In this document: in pieces, positions 48,409 through 59,038 of the stretch
Layout of the letters: the number at the start of each line of letters is the position of its first letter
Position numbering within the stretch: the first letter of the stretch is position 1
NCBI RefSeq assembly: GCF_003202205.1
Contig: NZ_PDOG01000003.1
Coordinates: forward strand, 17,761 to 81,760
Direction: 5' to 3'
DNA from: Halomonas sp. LBP4
Lineage (GTDB): Bacteria; Pseudomonadota; Gammaproteobacteria; Pseudomonadales; Halomonadaceae
DNA: 64,000 nucleotides
The notes under the pieces: generated by a model
Seen by the model: only the letters and a program-made list of their open reading frames with translations
What the model was told of the DNA's origin: nothing
Database searches by the model: none
Position numbers and translations under genes: made by a program

Positions 48409-48542
48409 GCCGGGCTCCTGTGGTGTGACATGCCACCTCAGCATAGTCGAGGCGCCCACCGTCGCCATTGACCTGTATCAAGCGAAAGGCCGGGAATGAA
48501 CCTGTGTGAAGGGCATGGGTTACTGTTTTGGGTGATTTTTGG
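48146..48542. other. 397-bp region between kinase and Met-rich genes
   Basis: Contains the FNR-type promoter (48440-48481) and the candidate leader ORF listed separately. No other gene or terminator is evident. Confidence 0.5.
48440..48481 (-). promoter_or_regulatory. Class II FNR/Anr-type promoter for the Met-rich/copA unit
   Basis: The box at 48468-48481 reads TTGATACAGGTCAA on the minus strand, 9 of 10 matches to TTGAT-N4-ATCAA. Exactly 22 bases after it stands TATGCT (48445-48440), a -10 box. That places the centre of the box at -41.5, the class II activator position, with a start near 48433. No other binding consensus fits as well. Oxygen-limited activation of copper handling is the implied effect. 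Confidence 0.6.
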
Positions 48543-50102
48543 TCAGAGTGCGCACTGTTCGCGGATCCGGCTCGCCAGGTCGTCCACGGCAGCCTCGTCC
48601 GTCGTGTCCACCTCCAGGCTGTAGGCGCGCTCCGCTTCGCTGATGGATTGTGCCCAGGCTTGCTGGCGCTCCATGATGGATTCATCCGCCTCGGAAGGGT
48701 CCGTGCCTTGGGCCGCCCTGGCCCGCAGCCAGTGCCGGCGTTGGCGTTCGGGGGCCGTGCAGGCCAGCAGCCGATGGGGGATGTTGCGGGAGGCGGCCAC
48801 CTCGATCAGCTGGTCCCGCTCCGCCCGCTGCAGGGCCGCGGAATCGACGATCACGGAATAGCCGGCCGCCAGGGCGTCGGCGGCGAGTGCCGCGAGGCGC
48901 TCGTAGGTCGCACGCGAGGCCCGGGGGGTATAGATATCGAGTTCGGGCCGGGCGTGGCTGTTGGCGAGCGGCGCCAGGCCAAACAGGCGCTTGCGTTCCA
49001 CATCGGAGCGCAGCCAGACCAGGTTCAAGGACTCGGCCAGCCGCTGACTCAACCAGCTCTTCCCGCTGCCGGATACTCCGGTGGTCACCAGCAGGCAGCG
49101 GTGACGCGGCGTCGCATAGCGCTCCGCCAGGTCGATATAGGAGTGGTAGTGGTCGAGCAGCGCCTGCTTGTCCGCCTCGCTCAGGTCGGGGTTGCCCCGG
49201 CTCAGCAGTGCGATCTTGGCCCGTACGGTGGCGCGGTAGGCCTTGTAGAAGCCGAGCAGCGGCAGGCAGTCGAAGTCGCCGCTGAGCTGCAGGTGGCGGT
49301 TCAGGACCCGGTTGGCCAGCTGCGGCGAGCCGCGATGCTCCAGGTCCATGAGCAGAAACGCCAGGTCGTTGCAGGTGTCGATCCAGCGCAGTCCATCACT
49401 GAACTCGATACAGTCGAACACCGTGACCCGGTCCCGGTACAGGGTAATGTTGCTCAGGTGCAGGTCACCGTGACATTCGCGCACATGGCCGTCGCGATGG
49501 CGCCGTGCCAGGTGCGGCGCCAGCCGCTCGAAGGTCTCCTGGTTCCAGGCGGCCAACCGGCCCAGCTGATCGCGTTGCGTTGCCGTCTCCAGCAGGGGGC
49601 GGATCTGCTGGAAGTTCTCCTCGGCATCCGCACGCACCCGCGCCGGCGTCCCCAACTCGTCGTGGGTGGCGGGCAGTCGCGCATGGAAGTCGGCGATCTG
49701 GTCGGCCAGTTCATCCAGGTGCGATGCCTGCAGGCGCCCCGCGTCATGCAGTGCATCGAGCATCTGCGCGGTGTCGAACTGGTGCATGCGGATGGCGTAC
49801 TCGAAGGCGTCACCCTTGCCGCCCAGCCGTGGGGCGGCCGGTGTGCCGGTAATGGGCACGACATCCAGGTACAGCTCCGGGGCCAGGCGGCTGTTCAGGC
49901 GCACCTCCTCTTCACAGAAATGCCGGCGCCGCTCCAGGGTGGAAAAGTCGAGAAAGCCGAAGTCCACCGGCTTCTTGATCTTGTAGGCGAACTCGCCGGT
50001 CAGCAGGACCCAGGAGATATGGGTCTCGTGCAGGGTGAAGTCGCTGACCGGGTGGTCGTAGCAGTGGGGGGCTTGCAGTGCCTGAATCAGCTCGCGACTC
50101 AT
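48543..50102 (-). CDS. Fusion of an aminoglycoside-phosphotransferase-like kinase and a P-loop kinase
   Basis: 519 aa. N-terminal APH-like fold with the catalytic loop 'ECHGDLHLSNITLYRDRVTV' near 228 and 'VFDCIEFSDGLRWID'. C-terminal (about 345-519) nucleotide kinase with the Walker A 'VSGSGKSWLSQRL'. This two-part family is widely annotated as an AAA/zeta-toxin-like or gluconate-kinase-like ATPase of unknown role. It does not indicate drug resistance. Monocistronic. Confidence 0.85.
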   Translation of the reverse strand: MSRELIQALQAPHCYDHPVSDFTLHETHISWVLLTGEFAYKIKKPVDFGFLDFSTLERRRHFCEEEVRLNSRLAPELYLDVVPITGTPAAPRLGGKGDAFEYAIRMHQFDTAQMLDALHDAGRLQASHLDELADQIADFHARLPATHDELGTPARVRADAEENFQQIRPLLETATQRDQLGRLAAWNQETFERLAPHLARRHRDGHVRECHGDLHLSNITLYRDRVTVFDCIEFSDGLRWIDTCNDLAFLLMDLEHRGSPQLANRVLNRHLQLSGDFDCLPLLGFYKAYRATVRAKIALLSRGNPDLSEADKQALLDHYHSYIDLAERYATPRHRCLLVTTGVSGSGKSWLSQRLAESLNLVWLRSDVERKRLFGLAPLANSHARPELDIYTPRASRATYERLAALAADALAAGYSVIVDSAALQRAERDQLIEVAASRNIPHRLLACTAPERQRRHWLRARAAQGTDPSEADESIMERQQAWAQSISEAERAYSLEVDTTDEAAVDDLASRIREQCAL

Positions 50103-50254
50103 GGTGACACTCTCCTTCCTTTGTCTTGTCTCGTCGGCTCGTCGGGCTCGGCCTTACGCTGGGGCTTTCTCTTCGGGCTTTTTCTTCGGGATTTGGCTTC
50201 TCACTCGAGCGTAACGGCGGTGCGCGAGGTGTGCGAGTGCCGCCTGCCGTGCCG

Positions 50255-51205
50255 TCAGGGCAGGGAGGGGCTCGCCGCGCCCCGACGGTGAACGCGGCCG
50301 TCGCGCAGTGCCTGGGCGAGCCTGATCGTGGTCGCTGCCGGGATGGCACCGATCGGTGCGAGGTTGATACCCAGCGGAGAGGCAGTCCCGGTGGCGGCCG
50401 CGTGATGGGCGAGGCGCGCCCAGGTGTCGTGGATGTGCCACAACGAGCGCTCGGTCACCGACTCGGGGCCGCGGGTGAGCCACGTCTCCAGCTCGTCGGA
50501 GAGGCTCACCCCCAGCCAGTGCAGGAAGTGGATGCTGCGCGCGGAGCGCACGGGCGCGAGCGAGATGAGGAGGCCGGGGGGGCGTCGGCCGTGCCTGGGC
50601 TCGCCGAGCACGTCGAGCAGCGCGGTGAGCTCCTCGGCGTGGAAGATCACCTGGGTGGTGAAGAAGTCCGCACCGGCGGCGACCTTGTGTTGCATTCGTT
50701 CGGCCTCCCCGCGGCGCGTGGGGATGCAGATGTTGCCGATGCGCATCCGCGGCGCGTCGAGCCGCTCACGCAGCAGGCGGTTGGCCTCGGGGACCGACGG
50801 GCCCGGATAGGTGCGGTCGCTGCGCTCGCCGCCGACCAGCACGAAGCGACGGACACCGTAGCGCTCCCAGGTTTCCCGGAACCATTCGAGCTGGCGCTCC
50901 GCCTCGAGGTGGACCACCACCCGGTTGATGATGCAGGGGAGGTCGAGGCGTTCCTGGATGTACCGGGCGAGCAGGCGGGGTTCCACGCGGGGCGCGAAGG
51001 GCCGGCGCCGCTCGCCCTTGTGGCTCCGGGAGCGCTCTTCGTGGATCTCCGGGATATTGACGGCGTCCAGGCCGAGCACGCGGTGCAGGCCGGCGATCCG
51101 CTCCAGCGTCGCCTCGATGCCGCTTTCCCCCTGGCCGAGTTCCGGTGGCACGGCCTCCAGGACAAGTTCGGTGGGTGGCGCCAGGCGGTTTACCAAGCTA
51201 TCCAT
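50255..51205 (-). CDS. Methylenetetrahydrofolate reductase-like protein
   Basis: 316 aa. The ATG at 51205 gives 8-base spacing to AGGAGG, better than the one at 51211. TIM-barrel folate/FAD pattern: 'ELVLEAVPPELGQG' (MetF has the catalytic Glu here), 'GLDAVNIPEIHEE', 'RRFVLVGGERSDRTYPGPSV', 'GNICIPTRRGEAERMQHKVA' and 'GADFFTTQVIFHAEEL'. It is divergent from canonical MetF, so substrate or redox partner may differ. Position after gsmt-sdmt-metK-ahcY (123-bp gap) suggests methyl supply for homocysteine remethylation. Confidence 0.75.
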   Translation of the reverse strand: MDSLVNRLAPPTELVLEAVPPELGQGESGIEATLERIAGLHRVLGLDAVNIPEIHEERSRSHKGERRRPFAPRVEPRLLARYIQERLDLPCIINRVVVHLEAERQLEWFRETWERYGVRRFVLVGGERSDRTYPGPSVPEANRLLRERLDAPRMRIGNICIPTRRGEAERMQHKVAAGADFFTTQVIFHAEELTALLDVLGEPRHGRRPPGLLISLAPVRSARSIHFLHWLGVSLSDELETWLTRGPESVTERSLWHIHDTWARLAHHAAATGTASPLGINLAPIGAIPAATTIRLAQALRDGRVHRRGAASPSLP

Positions 51206-51334
51206 CAGCATCCCCTCCTCTCGGGTGAGTGGATGTCCACTTCCTGCGCGCTTCGGAGACCGGGAAGCGGGCCTCTCGATCTGCAGTCCACTGCCGGATC
51301 CGCTAGCCCCTGTCAGCAGATGGCCGGCGGCGCC

Positions 51335-52740
<1,406 letters not shown>

Positions 52741-52744
<4 letters not shown>

Positions 52745-53949
52745 GGCGTCACTCCGTGTCGGAATTGAGTGTCGTTGTGGTGGTGGATAGGGGAAGCGGC
52801 CGCCTCGCGCAGGGCCTCGGCCTTGTCCGTGCGCTCCCAGGTGAAGGTCTCCTCCTCGCGGCCGAAATGGCCGTACACCGCGGAGGGTCGGTAGATGGGG
52901 CGCACCAGGTCGAGCATCTTCAGGATCCCGAACGGCCGCAGGTCGAACAGCTCCCGCGCCAGCTCCACCAGCCGCGTCTCGGAGACCTTGCCGGTGCCGA
53001 AGGTCTCGATGTGGATGGAGGTGGGCTGGGCCACGCCGATGGCGTAGGAGACCTGGATCTCGCACTTGTCCGCCAGCCCCGCGGCGACGATGTTCTTGGC
53101 CACGTAGCGGCAGGCATAGGCCGCGGAGCGGTCCACCTTGGAGGGATCCTTGCCCGAGAAGGCGCCGCCGCCGTGGCGAGCCATGCCGCCGTAGGTATCG
53201 ACGATGATCTTGCGCCCGGTGAGGCCGCAGTCGCCCACCGGCCCGCCGATGACGAACTTGCCCGTGGGGTTGATGAGATAGCGCGTGCGCTCGTTGAGCC
53301 AGGCCGCGGGCAGCACCGGCTTGATGATCTCCTCCATGACCGCTTCCCTGAGGTCGTCCTGGGTGATGCTCTCGGCGTGCTGGGTGGAGAGGACCACGGT
53401 GTCCACCGCCACCGGTGCCCCGTCCTCGTAGACCAGGGTGATCTGGCTCTTGGCGTCGGGGCGCAGCCACGGCAGTACCCCGCGGCGACGCACCTCGCTC
53501 TGGCGGCGCATCAGGCGGTGCGCATAGGTGATGGAGGCGGGCATCAGCACGTCGGTCTCGTTGCAGGCGTAGCCGAACATCATGCCCTGGTCGCCGGCGC
53601 CCTGGGCCTCCTCGGTGTCCCGGTCTACGCCGCCGGCGATGTCCGGGCTCTGCTTGCCGATGGCGTTGAGCACGGCGCAGGTGGCGCCGTCGAAGCCCAC
53701 TTGGGCGCTGTCGTAGCCGATGCCGGAGACGGTCTGGCGAGTGAGCGCCTCGAGGTCGACCCAGGCGGAGGTGGTGATCTCGCCGGCGATGATCACCATG
53801 CCGGTCTTGACCAGCGTCTCGCAGGCCACCCGGGCCCGCGGGTCCTGCTCGATGATCGCATCCAGGACGGCATCGGAGATCTGGTCGGCGACCTTGTCCG
53901 GATGCCCCTCGGAAACCGACTCTGAGGTGAACAGATACTGTCTGGTCAT
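52741..53949 (-). CDS. metK: S-adenosylmethionine synthetase
   Basis: ATP + methionine to SAM. 402 aa with '[20 protein letters not shown]', '[12 protein letters not shown]' and '[20 protein letters not shown]'. It lies 18 bp after sdmt and overlaps ahcY. In halophiles that make betaine from glycine, metK inside the methyltransferase operon is known; it supplies the three SAM consumed per betaine. Whether this is the only metK in the genome is unknown. Confidence 0.96.
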
Positions 53950-53967
53950 GGTGCCCTCTCTTGTTTT

Positions 53968-54843
53968 TCAGATGGCCGCGCGGTTCGGCTTGCGAAACAG
54001 GAAGATGCCCCAGCGCAGGTGGCCGTTGCGCCCCCCCTCGACCCAGTGCTGGAGGCCCCGCTTCATGCGCTCGATGTAGTCGCGGCTGACCACCTGGGCG
54101 ACCTCGTCCTCGTGCTCGGTGAGCACCTCGTGAATGCGCCCATAGTGGGTGGCGATCATCTCCGATGCGTCGTCGAAGGCCAGCTCCTCGAGGCCGAGTT
54201 CGGCCAGCGTTTCCCGGTAGAAGCCCGGCGAACCCAGCGTCTCCAGGTGAATGCGGGCCAGTATCGGCGCCAGCGCCTCGGACGGGCAGTCGTCGTCCTG
54301 CATGGGGTCGGTGAAGATGAAGTGCCCGCCGGGGCGCAGTACCCGTACCGCCTCCTCCAGCACCTTCCGACGGTCGCCACTGTGCAGGATGGCGTCCTGG
54401 GACCAGACCACGTCGAAGGCGTCGTCATCGAAGGGCAGGTCCTCGAAGCTGCCGTCGATGACCTCCACCAGGGCGTCCACGCCCTGTTCGCGGTTCTGCC
54501 GGCGACCGCGTTCGTTCTCTCGCTCGCTGAGGTTGAGCGCGGTGACCCGGCAGCCGAAGCGGTGCGCCAGGTAGCGCGCCGAGCCGCCGTAGCCGGCACC
54601 GATGTCCAGTACCCGGGTAGCGGCGTCCAGGCCCGGCAGGCGTGTCGCCATCTCGGCGATGGTGCGGCGGCTGGCGTCATAGACCGCCTCCCGGGGGTGG
54701 TGGTAGAGGCCCACGTGGATGTCCTCGCCCCCCCAGACCAGGGAGTAGAAGTTATCCGCGTCGTCACTGTTGTAGTACTCGCGGGCCGTCTCCACCGCGG
54801 GTGAATAGGTCCGGTATGCGACCTGATCCATGAGCTTGTTCAT
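53968..54843 (-). CDS. Sarcosine/dimethylglycine N-methyltransferase (betaine synthesis)
   Basis: 291 aa. Class I SAM fold: motif I '[20 protein letters not shown]', '[20 protein letters not shown]' and '[20 protein letters not shown]'. N-terminal '[20 protein letters not shown]' is characteristic of the SDMT group. Converts sarcosine to dimethylglycine and betaine in the cytosol. The start may be 54843 or the next Met (54831); the first overlaps the gsmt stop (ATGA), which I prefer. Confidence 0.92.
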   Translation of the reverse strand: MNKLMDQVAYRTYSPAVETAREYYNSDDADNFYSLVWGGEDIHVGLYHHPREAVYDASRRTIAEMATRLPGLDAATRVLDIGAGYGGSARYLAHRFGCRVTALNLSERENERGRRQNREQGVDALVEVIDGSFEDLPFDDDAFDVVWSQDAILHSGDRRKVLEEAVRVLRPGGHFIFTDPMQDDDCPSEALAPILARIHLETLGSPGFYRETLAELGLEELAFDDASEMIATHYGRIHEVLTEHEDEVAQVVSRDYIERMKRGLQHWVEGGRNGHLRWGIFLFRKPNRAAI

Positions 54844-55655
54844 GAGATTGGCTCCCGATAACCTTTCTGTGCCACGTGAATGAAAAAGTCCGGCTCGGTA
54901 TCCCGGTAGGTCTCCTGGAAGTCTCCGTAGGTGTCCACCTGCTGGAACCCGACCTCCTGCAGCAGGCGCCGGGTATACGCCTTGCGCAGCGGGTACATGT
55001 TCAGGTGGTAGGTGGAGTGGTCCGGAAAGGTGTAGCGGAAGCGGGTCAGGCCCTCGTCCACGTACTCCGGGCTGACGGAGACATGGGTGCCGCAGTAGTA
55101 GTAGGTGTGCTTGCCGGAATAGCCGACGTCGAGGATGGCGTCGTAGTTGCGCTGGTCGAGAATCAGCAGGCCGTCGTGCTTGAGGGTGGCGTAGAACTCG
55201 GCGAGCGCCTTGCGGCGATCGTGTTCCGAGAACAGGTGGGTGAAGGAGTTGCCCAGGCAGATGATGGCGTCGTAGTGGTCGTGGATATCGCGATTGAGCC
55301 AGCGCCAGTCTACCTGGACGGTGCGCAGGATATGGCCTCGTGCGCGCGCATTCTCGAACGCCTTGGCGAGCATCTCGGGGCTACCGTCGGAACTGACGAC
55401 CTCGAAACCCGCCTCGATCAGCCGCACCGAATGAAAGCCGGTGCCGGTGGCCACGTCAAGCACGCTCCTGGCGCCGTGCTCACGCAGCATGTTGATGAAG
55501 AAGTTGCCCTCGCTCTGTGCCCGGCTCTCCCAATCGATGAGCTCGTCCCACTTGTTGACGAAGCCCTCGATGTACTCTCGCTGGTAGTGGCCTGTCTCCC
55601 GACAGGCGACGGGGTCGGGCCCAAAGTCCTGATATAGTGATAATGAGTGTTTCAT
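54840..55655 (-). CDS. Glycine/sarcosine N-methyltransferase (betaine synthesis)
   Basis: 271 aa from the ATG at 55655 (MKHSLSLYQDFGPDP) behind AAGGGGG. SAM fold: 'VLDVATGTGFHSVRLIEAGF', 'YDAIICLGNSFTHLF' and 'LILDQRNYDAILDVGYSGKH', with the 'YYYCGTHVSVSP' block that marks glycine/sarcosine methyltransferases. First enzyme of de novo betaine synthesis (glycine to sarcosine to dimethylglycine), and first gene of gsmt-sdmt-metK-ahcY. Confidence 0.92.
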   Translation of the reverse strand: MKHSLSLYQDFGPDPVACRETGHYQREYIEGFVNKWDELIDWESRAQSEGNFFINMLREHGARSVLDVATGTGFHSVRLIEAGFEVVSSDGSPEMLAKAFENARARGHILRTVQVDWRWLNRDIHDHYDAIICLGNSFTHLFSEHDRRKALAEFYATLKHDGLLILDQRNYDAILDVGYSGKHTYYYCGTHVSVSPEYVDEGLTRFRYTFPDHSTYHLNMYPLRKAYTRRLLQEVGFQQVDTYGDFQETYRDTEPDFFIHVAQKGYREPIS

Positions 55656-56092
55656 GCAGCGCCCCCTTGCAGACAGGTAACCTCTGCCTAGCCCGCTTGT
55701 TGCTGCAGCACGGGCCATCCGTCCCTGCCATGCTCGTCGTGGCGTTCCGGGAGCCTGCCGGCCTTGACTCGACAGGCTCGTGGCCGGTGTCTGTCATTTC
55801 GGGTGACAACGAACGCGACGCACCCCGCTGCCGGGAACCGTTTCGACAGGGCAAGGCGATCACAGCGTTGTCGCAAAGAGAAAGATAGACGGCGTGAGCA
55901 GACAAGCAAGTGGTATCGAAATAGTGTTTGAGGTTTCTGCCGGCTTGCCGCCTCGCCGCTCGGCTCGGCGACTCTCCGATAGCCGGGCGAAGGTGTCGGG
56001 CGCTGTTCTGAAACGCCTGTCTTTCGCGAGCCTGGCGACTGGCTCTGTCACTGGCATATCATCGTTCATCGAAACACGACACGGATACGACC
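55656..56092. promoter_or_regulatory. 437-bp divergent region: promoters of gsmt (left) and a lipoprotein gene (right)
   Basis: No gene is supported here. A dyad GAGCCTG (55751-55757)/CAGGCTC (55773-55779) lies about 100 bp upstream of gsmt; its GAGCCTGTCGA-like ends resemble the terminal repeat of the MITE at 211-372. I see no clear -35/-10 pair by eye. Salt control of the betaine operon would be expected to act here. Confidence 0.35.
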
Positions 56093-56956
56093 ATGACTCC
56101 ATTTCGCCTATATCCCCTGTTGATGCCCTTGCTGGCGCTGGCCCTGGTCGCCTGCCAGTCGGAGCCGGAGGGCATCACGCTCGACGCCCTGCGCCAGCAG
56201 ACCCATATCCATGGGCTGGCCTTCGACCCCACCGACAGCGAACGGATCCTGCTGGCCACCCATCACGGCTTCCATGTGGTCGGCGCCGATGGCCTGGCAC
56301 GCCAGGTCTCCCACGAGACCCATGACTTCATGGGCTTCACGCCGCACCCACAGGAGGCCGAGACGCTCTTCGCCAGCGGCCATCCGGCGCGTGGCGGCAA
56401 TCTCGGTGTGCTGGTTTCCGGCGACGGTGGCCAGAGCTGGGAGCAGCGCTCGACGGGTGTCGACGGTCCGGTGGATTTCCACCAGCTGACCGTCAGCGCG
56501 GCCGACCCGGAGGTGCTGTACGGGGCCCATGCCCGACGGCTGCAGGTCAGTCGCGATGGAGGCCATACCTGGCAGGTGCAGGGCCCTGTGCCGGACGGAC
56601 TGATCGGCCTGGCGGCATCCGGCCGTGATCCGGACCATCTCTATGCCGCGACCGAATCGGGGCTGTTCATGAGCCCGAATGGCGGGCAGCGCTGGCGCCA
56701 GCTGCACCCCGAGCGTCGCCCCGTCAGCCTGGTGGCGGCCGATGGCGAGGCGCTCTACGCCTTCATGCTCGGTGTCGGCCTGATCCGGGCCGAGGAGGCC
56801 ACCCGCCAGTGGGAGGAGGTGAGCCGCGACTGGGGCGAGCGCTACCTGATCCACCTGGCGGTGGACCCCGAGGATCCTGCCCGTCTGGTGGCGGCGGATG
56901 ACCAGGGCCGGTTGCTACTCAGCACCAACGGCGGCCAGGACTGGTCGACCCTGTAA
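56093..56956 (+). CDS. BNR-repeat lipoprotein (F510_1955-like glycosyl-hydrolase-fold)
   Basis: 287 aa. Lipoprotein signal with lipobox LVA|C at residue 20. Then a beta-propeller with sialidase-type Asp-box repeats: 'VSGDGGQSWEQ', 'SRDGGHTWQVQ', 'SPNGGQRWRQL' and 'STNGGQDWSTL' at regular intervals. 'THIHGLAFDPTDSERILLAT' is typical of the family often annotated as F510_1955 glycosyl hydrolase. Periplasmic, membrane anchored. Hydrolase activity is doubtful. Convergent with phaC. Confidence 0.8.
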   Translation: MTPFRLYPLLMPLLALALVACQSEPEGITLDALRQQTHIHGLAFDPTDSERILLATHHGFHVVGADGLARQVSHETHDFMGFTPHPQEAETLFASGHPARGGNLGVLVSGDGGQSWEQRSTGVDGPVDFHQLTVSAADPEVLYGAHARRLQVSRDGGHTWQVQGPVPDGLIGLAASGRDPDHLYAATESGLFMSPNGGQRWRQLHPERRPVSLVAADGEALYAFMLGVGLIRAEEATRQWEEVSRDWGERYLIHLAVDPEDPARLVAADDQGRLLLSTNGGQDWSTL

Positions 56957-57283
56957 GCCGGCTCGAGCTTGGAAGGCCGCGCTCGCGCCGGGGCCTGGCG
57001 AACCGGCCATTTCATCACCCACGAACTGTCGATCCGTGCCGCGGGCGCAGCACGGATCGTCTCGTCGCGCCGACAGCCGGTGGTTGGGACGCAACGGCAG
57101 GGACAGGCCAGGGGTGGAGCAGGGGCTTGACCTGCATCAACGCGGTCGGCGTCGTCCCTCGCCATACGGGGTTTATCGGCACGCCGTTGCCGCGTATCGC
57201 CGGACCCCATTGGCATGAAGGGCACAGCTTGATGAGGCCGTACGGACCGCAGGGGACCAATAGCAGCGGAGCCTGATTCACGC
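56957..57283. other. 327-bp gap between convergent genes with an FNR-like site
   Basis: No ORF with coding character. It contains the FNR-like box at 57127-57140 and a -10-like CATACG at 57163-57168 pointing right, toward the 3' end of phaC. A plus-strand transcript would start near 57175 and run antisense to phaC. The lipoprotein gene ends at 56956 without a visible terminator. Confidence 0.4.
57127..57168 (+). promoter_or_regulatory. FNR/Anr-type site with class II spacing, no obvious target gene
   Basis: TTGACCTGCATCAA (57127-57140) matches TTGAT-N4-ATCAA at 9 of 10 positions. Exactly 22 bases after it is CATACG (3 of 6 to TATAAT), so the box centre would be at -41.5 as at 48474. The opposite orientation has no -10-like sequence. 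The site may drive an antisense or small RNA, or be left over from a lost gene. Confidence 0.45.
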
Positions 57284-59038
57284 TCAGCGCTCCAGGACAT
57301 AGCGGCCCGGTGCCGCATCCAGGGCCGGATAGCCTTCGATTGCTCCCGGCTCCCGGGCAGGTACGCGCTCGGTGCTGTGACCTTCCAGCCAGCCCTGCCA
57401 GCAGGGCCACCAGGAGCCGTCATGATGCGCCGCCTCGGCCTGCCAGCCGTCGGGGTCCACGAAGGGGTCGTCGCGGCGGATGGTCGAGATCTGGTGGAAG
57501 CGGCGGGAATCACCGGGCGGGTTGACGATGCCGGCGTTGTGCCCGCCGCTGGAGAGCACGAAGGTGACGTCCGCCGGCGTCAGCCACTGGACCTTGTAGA
57601 CCGAGCGCCAGGGGGCGACGTGATCCTTGAGTGTACTGACGGCGAACACGGGGATGTGGATATCGGTCAGGGACACGGGCCGTCCGTCCACCCGGTAGCG
57701 CCCGCCGGCGAGGTCGTTGTCGAGGAACAGCCAGCGCAGGTACTCGCTGTGCATGCGCGCCGGCATGCGCGTGCCGTCCGCGTTCCAGGCCATCAGGTCG
57801 AACATCGGCGGACGCTCGCCGGCCAGGTAGCTACGCACCATCCTCGACCAGATCAGGTCCTGGGAGCGCAGCAGCTGGAAGGCGCCGGCCATCTGGCGGG
57901 TATCCAGGTAGCCCCTGACGGCCATGAGATCCTCGAGGAAACGCACCTGATCCTCGTCGATGAACAGCATCAGTTCGCCGGCCTCGCTGAAATCGGTCTG
58001 CGCGGCGAGCAGCGTGAGGCTGGCGAGGCGTTTGTCGCCGTCTCGCCCCATGGCGGCCGCGGCGATGGACAACAGGGTGCCGCCCAGGCAGTAGCCGACC
58101 CCGTGGATATGCTGTTCCGGACAGCTGGCCGTCACGGTGTCGAGGGCCGCCATGACGCCCAATCGCCGATAGTCGGCCATGCCCAGGTCCCGCTCCTCGC
58201 TGCCCGGGTTCTTCCACGAGATCATGAAGACGGTGTGGCCCCTTTCCACCAGGTAGCGGACCAGGGAGTTCCCCGGGGAGAGGTCGAGGATGTAGTACTT
58301 CATGATCCACGCCGGCACGATCAGCACCGGCTCGGCATGGACCTCCTGGGTGGTGGGCGCGTACTGGATCAGTTCGATGAGTCGGTTGCGATAGACCACC
58401 TTGCCCGGCGTCACCGCCACGTCCCGGCCGACTCGATACGCCTCGACCCCCACTGGCCCCTCGCCGGCCTGCCGGCGCCGCCAGTCCTCCAGCAGATTGC
58501 CGGCACCACGGGCCAGGTTGGCGCCACCCTCGCGCCGCGTCTGCTCCAGCAATTCAGGGCTGGTGACCAGGAAGTTCGACGGCGACCAGACGTCGAGCAT
58601 TTGCCGAGCACCGAAGTTCACCATCGCCTCATGATGGCGCGAGACGCCCGGTACACCGGTGGTGGCCGCATGCCACCACTGCTGCTGCAGCAGGAAGCCC
58701 TGGTAGAGCACGTTGAAGGGCCAGCGCTGCCAGGCCTCGCCACGGAACCGCTTGTCCTGGGGCAGCGGCTCGATGCAGGGCTCGCACGGCGCCCGGCAAG
58801 CTCGCTCGCAGTAGCTGCCGAAACGCTGCCACTTGCGCAGGGCCTTGCCGACAAGCTCGGCCTGCTTGTCGGGCGACGCGGCCAGATGTTGCGCCCAGTC
58901 CCACCAGGCCTGCTGGACGGCGGTCGGCGACAGCCCACCCGTGAACAGACTCATCATGGCGTGCAGGCGCTGGTCGGTGGTTGTCGCCGGTGGGCTCGCT
59001 GCCGGCACATCGATGGTGGTTCGGGTCGTGGTGTCCAT
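57284..59038 (-). CDS. phaC: Poly(3-hydroxyalkanoate) synthase, PhaC-like
   Basis: Polymerises hydroxyacyl-CoA into storage polyester. 584 aa, with the class I-like 'LIQYAPTTQEVHAEPVLIVP' and 'WIMKYYILDLSPGNSLVRYL'. The nucleophile is in the G-(x)-C-(x)-G box 'GVGYCLGGTLL' near residue 315; Asp in 'STLKDHVAPW' near 470; His in 'SSGGHNAGIVNPP' near 498. A Cys-rich CERACRAPCEPC lies near residue 80. Its start overlaps the stop of the phosphotransacylase by one base. Its partner genes suggest the low-oxygen storage cluster rather than the main phaC/phaR locus. Confidence 0.9.
   Translation of the reverse strand: MDTTTRTTIDVPAASPPATTTDQRLHAMMSLFTGGLSPTAVQQAWWDWAQHLAASPDKQAELVGKALRKWQRFGSYCERACRAPCEPCIEPLPQDKRFRGEAWQRWPFNVLYQGFLLQQQWWHAATTGVPGVSRHHEAMVNFGARQMLDVWSPSNFLVTSPELLEQTRREGGANLARGAGNLLEDWRRRQAGEGPVGVEAYRVGRDVAVTPGKVVYRNRLIELIQYAPTTQEVHAEPVLIVPAWIMKYYILDLSPGNSLVRYLVERGHTVFMISWKNPGSEERDLGMADYRRLGVMAALDTVTASCPEQHIHGVGYCLGGTLLSIAAAAMGRDGDKRLASLTLLAAQTDFSEAGELMLFIDEDQVRFLEDLMAVRGYLDTRQMAGAFQLLRSQDLIWSRMVRSYLAGERPPMFDLMAWNADGTRMPARMHSEYLRWLFLDNDLAGGRYRVDGRPVSLTDIHIPVFAVSTLKDHVAPWRSVYKVQWLTPADVTFVLSSGGHNAGIVNPPGDSRRFHQISTIRRDDPFVDPDGWQAEAAHHDGSWWPCWQGWLEGHSTERVPAREPGAIEGYPALDAAPGRYVLER

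Noticed and set aside
48543..50102. Aminoglycoside resistance gene
   Set aside because: The APH-like domain is fused to a P-loop kinase in a widespread housekeeping-like family; nothing points to antibiotic modification.
53968..55655. Possible choline/ectoine synthesis genes near the betaine operon
   Set aside because: The methyltransferase motifs are those of glycine/sarcosine methylation; no ectABC or betAB genes are present in the window.
56842..57513. Minus-strand ORF of 223 codons spanning the phaC end and the gap
   Set aside because: Overlaps phaC out of frame, Arg/Pro-rich composition typical of shadow frames, no motifs.
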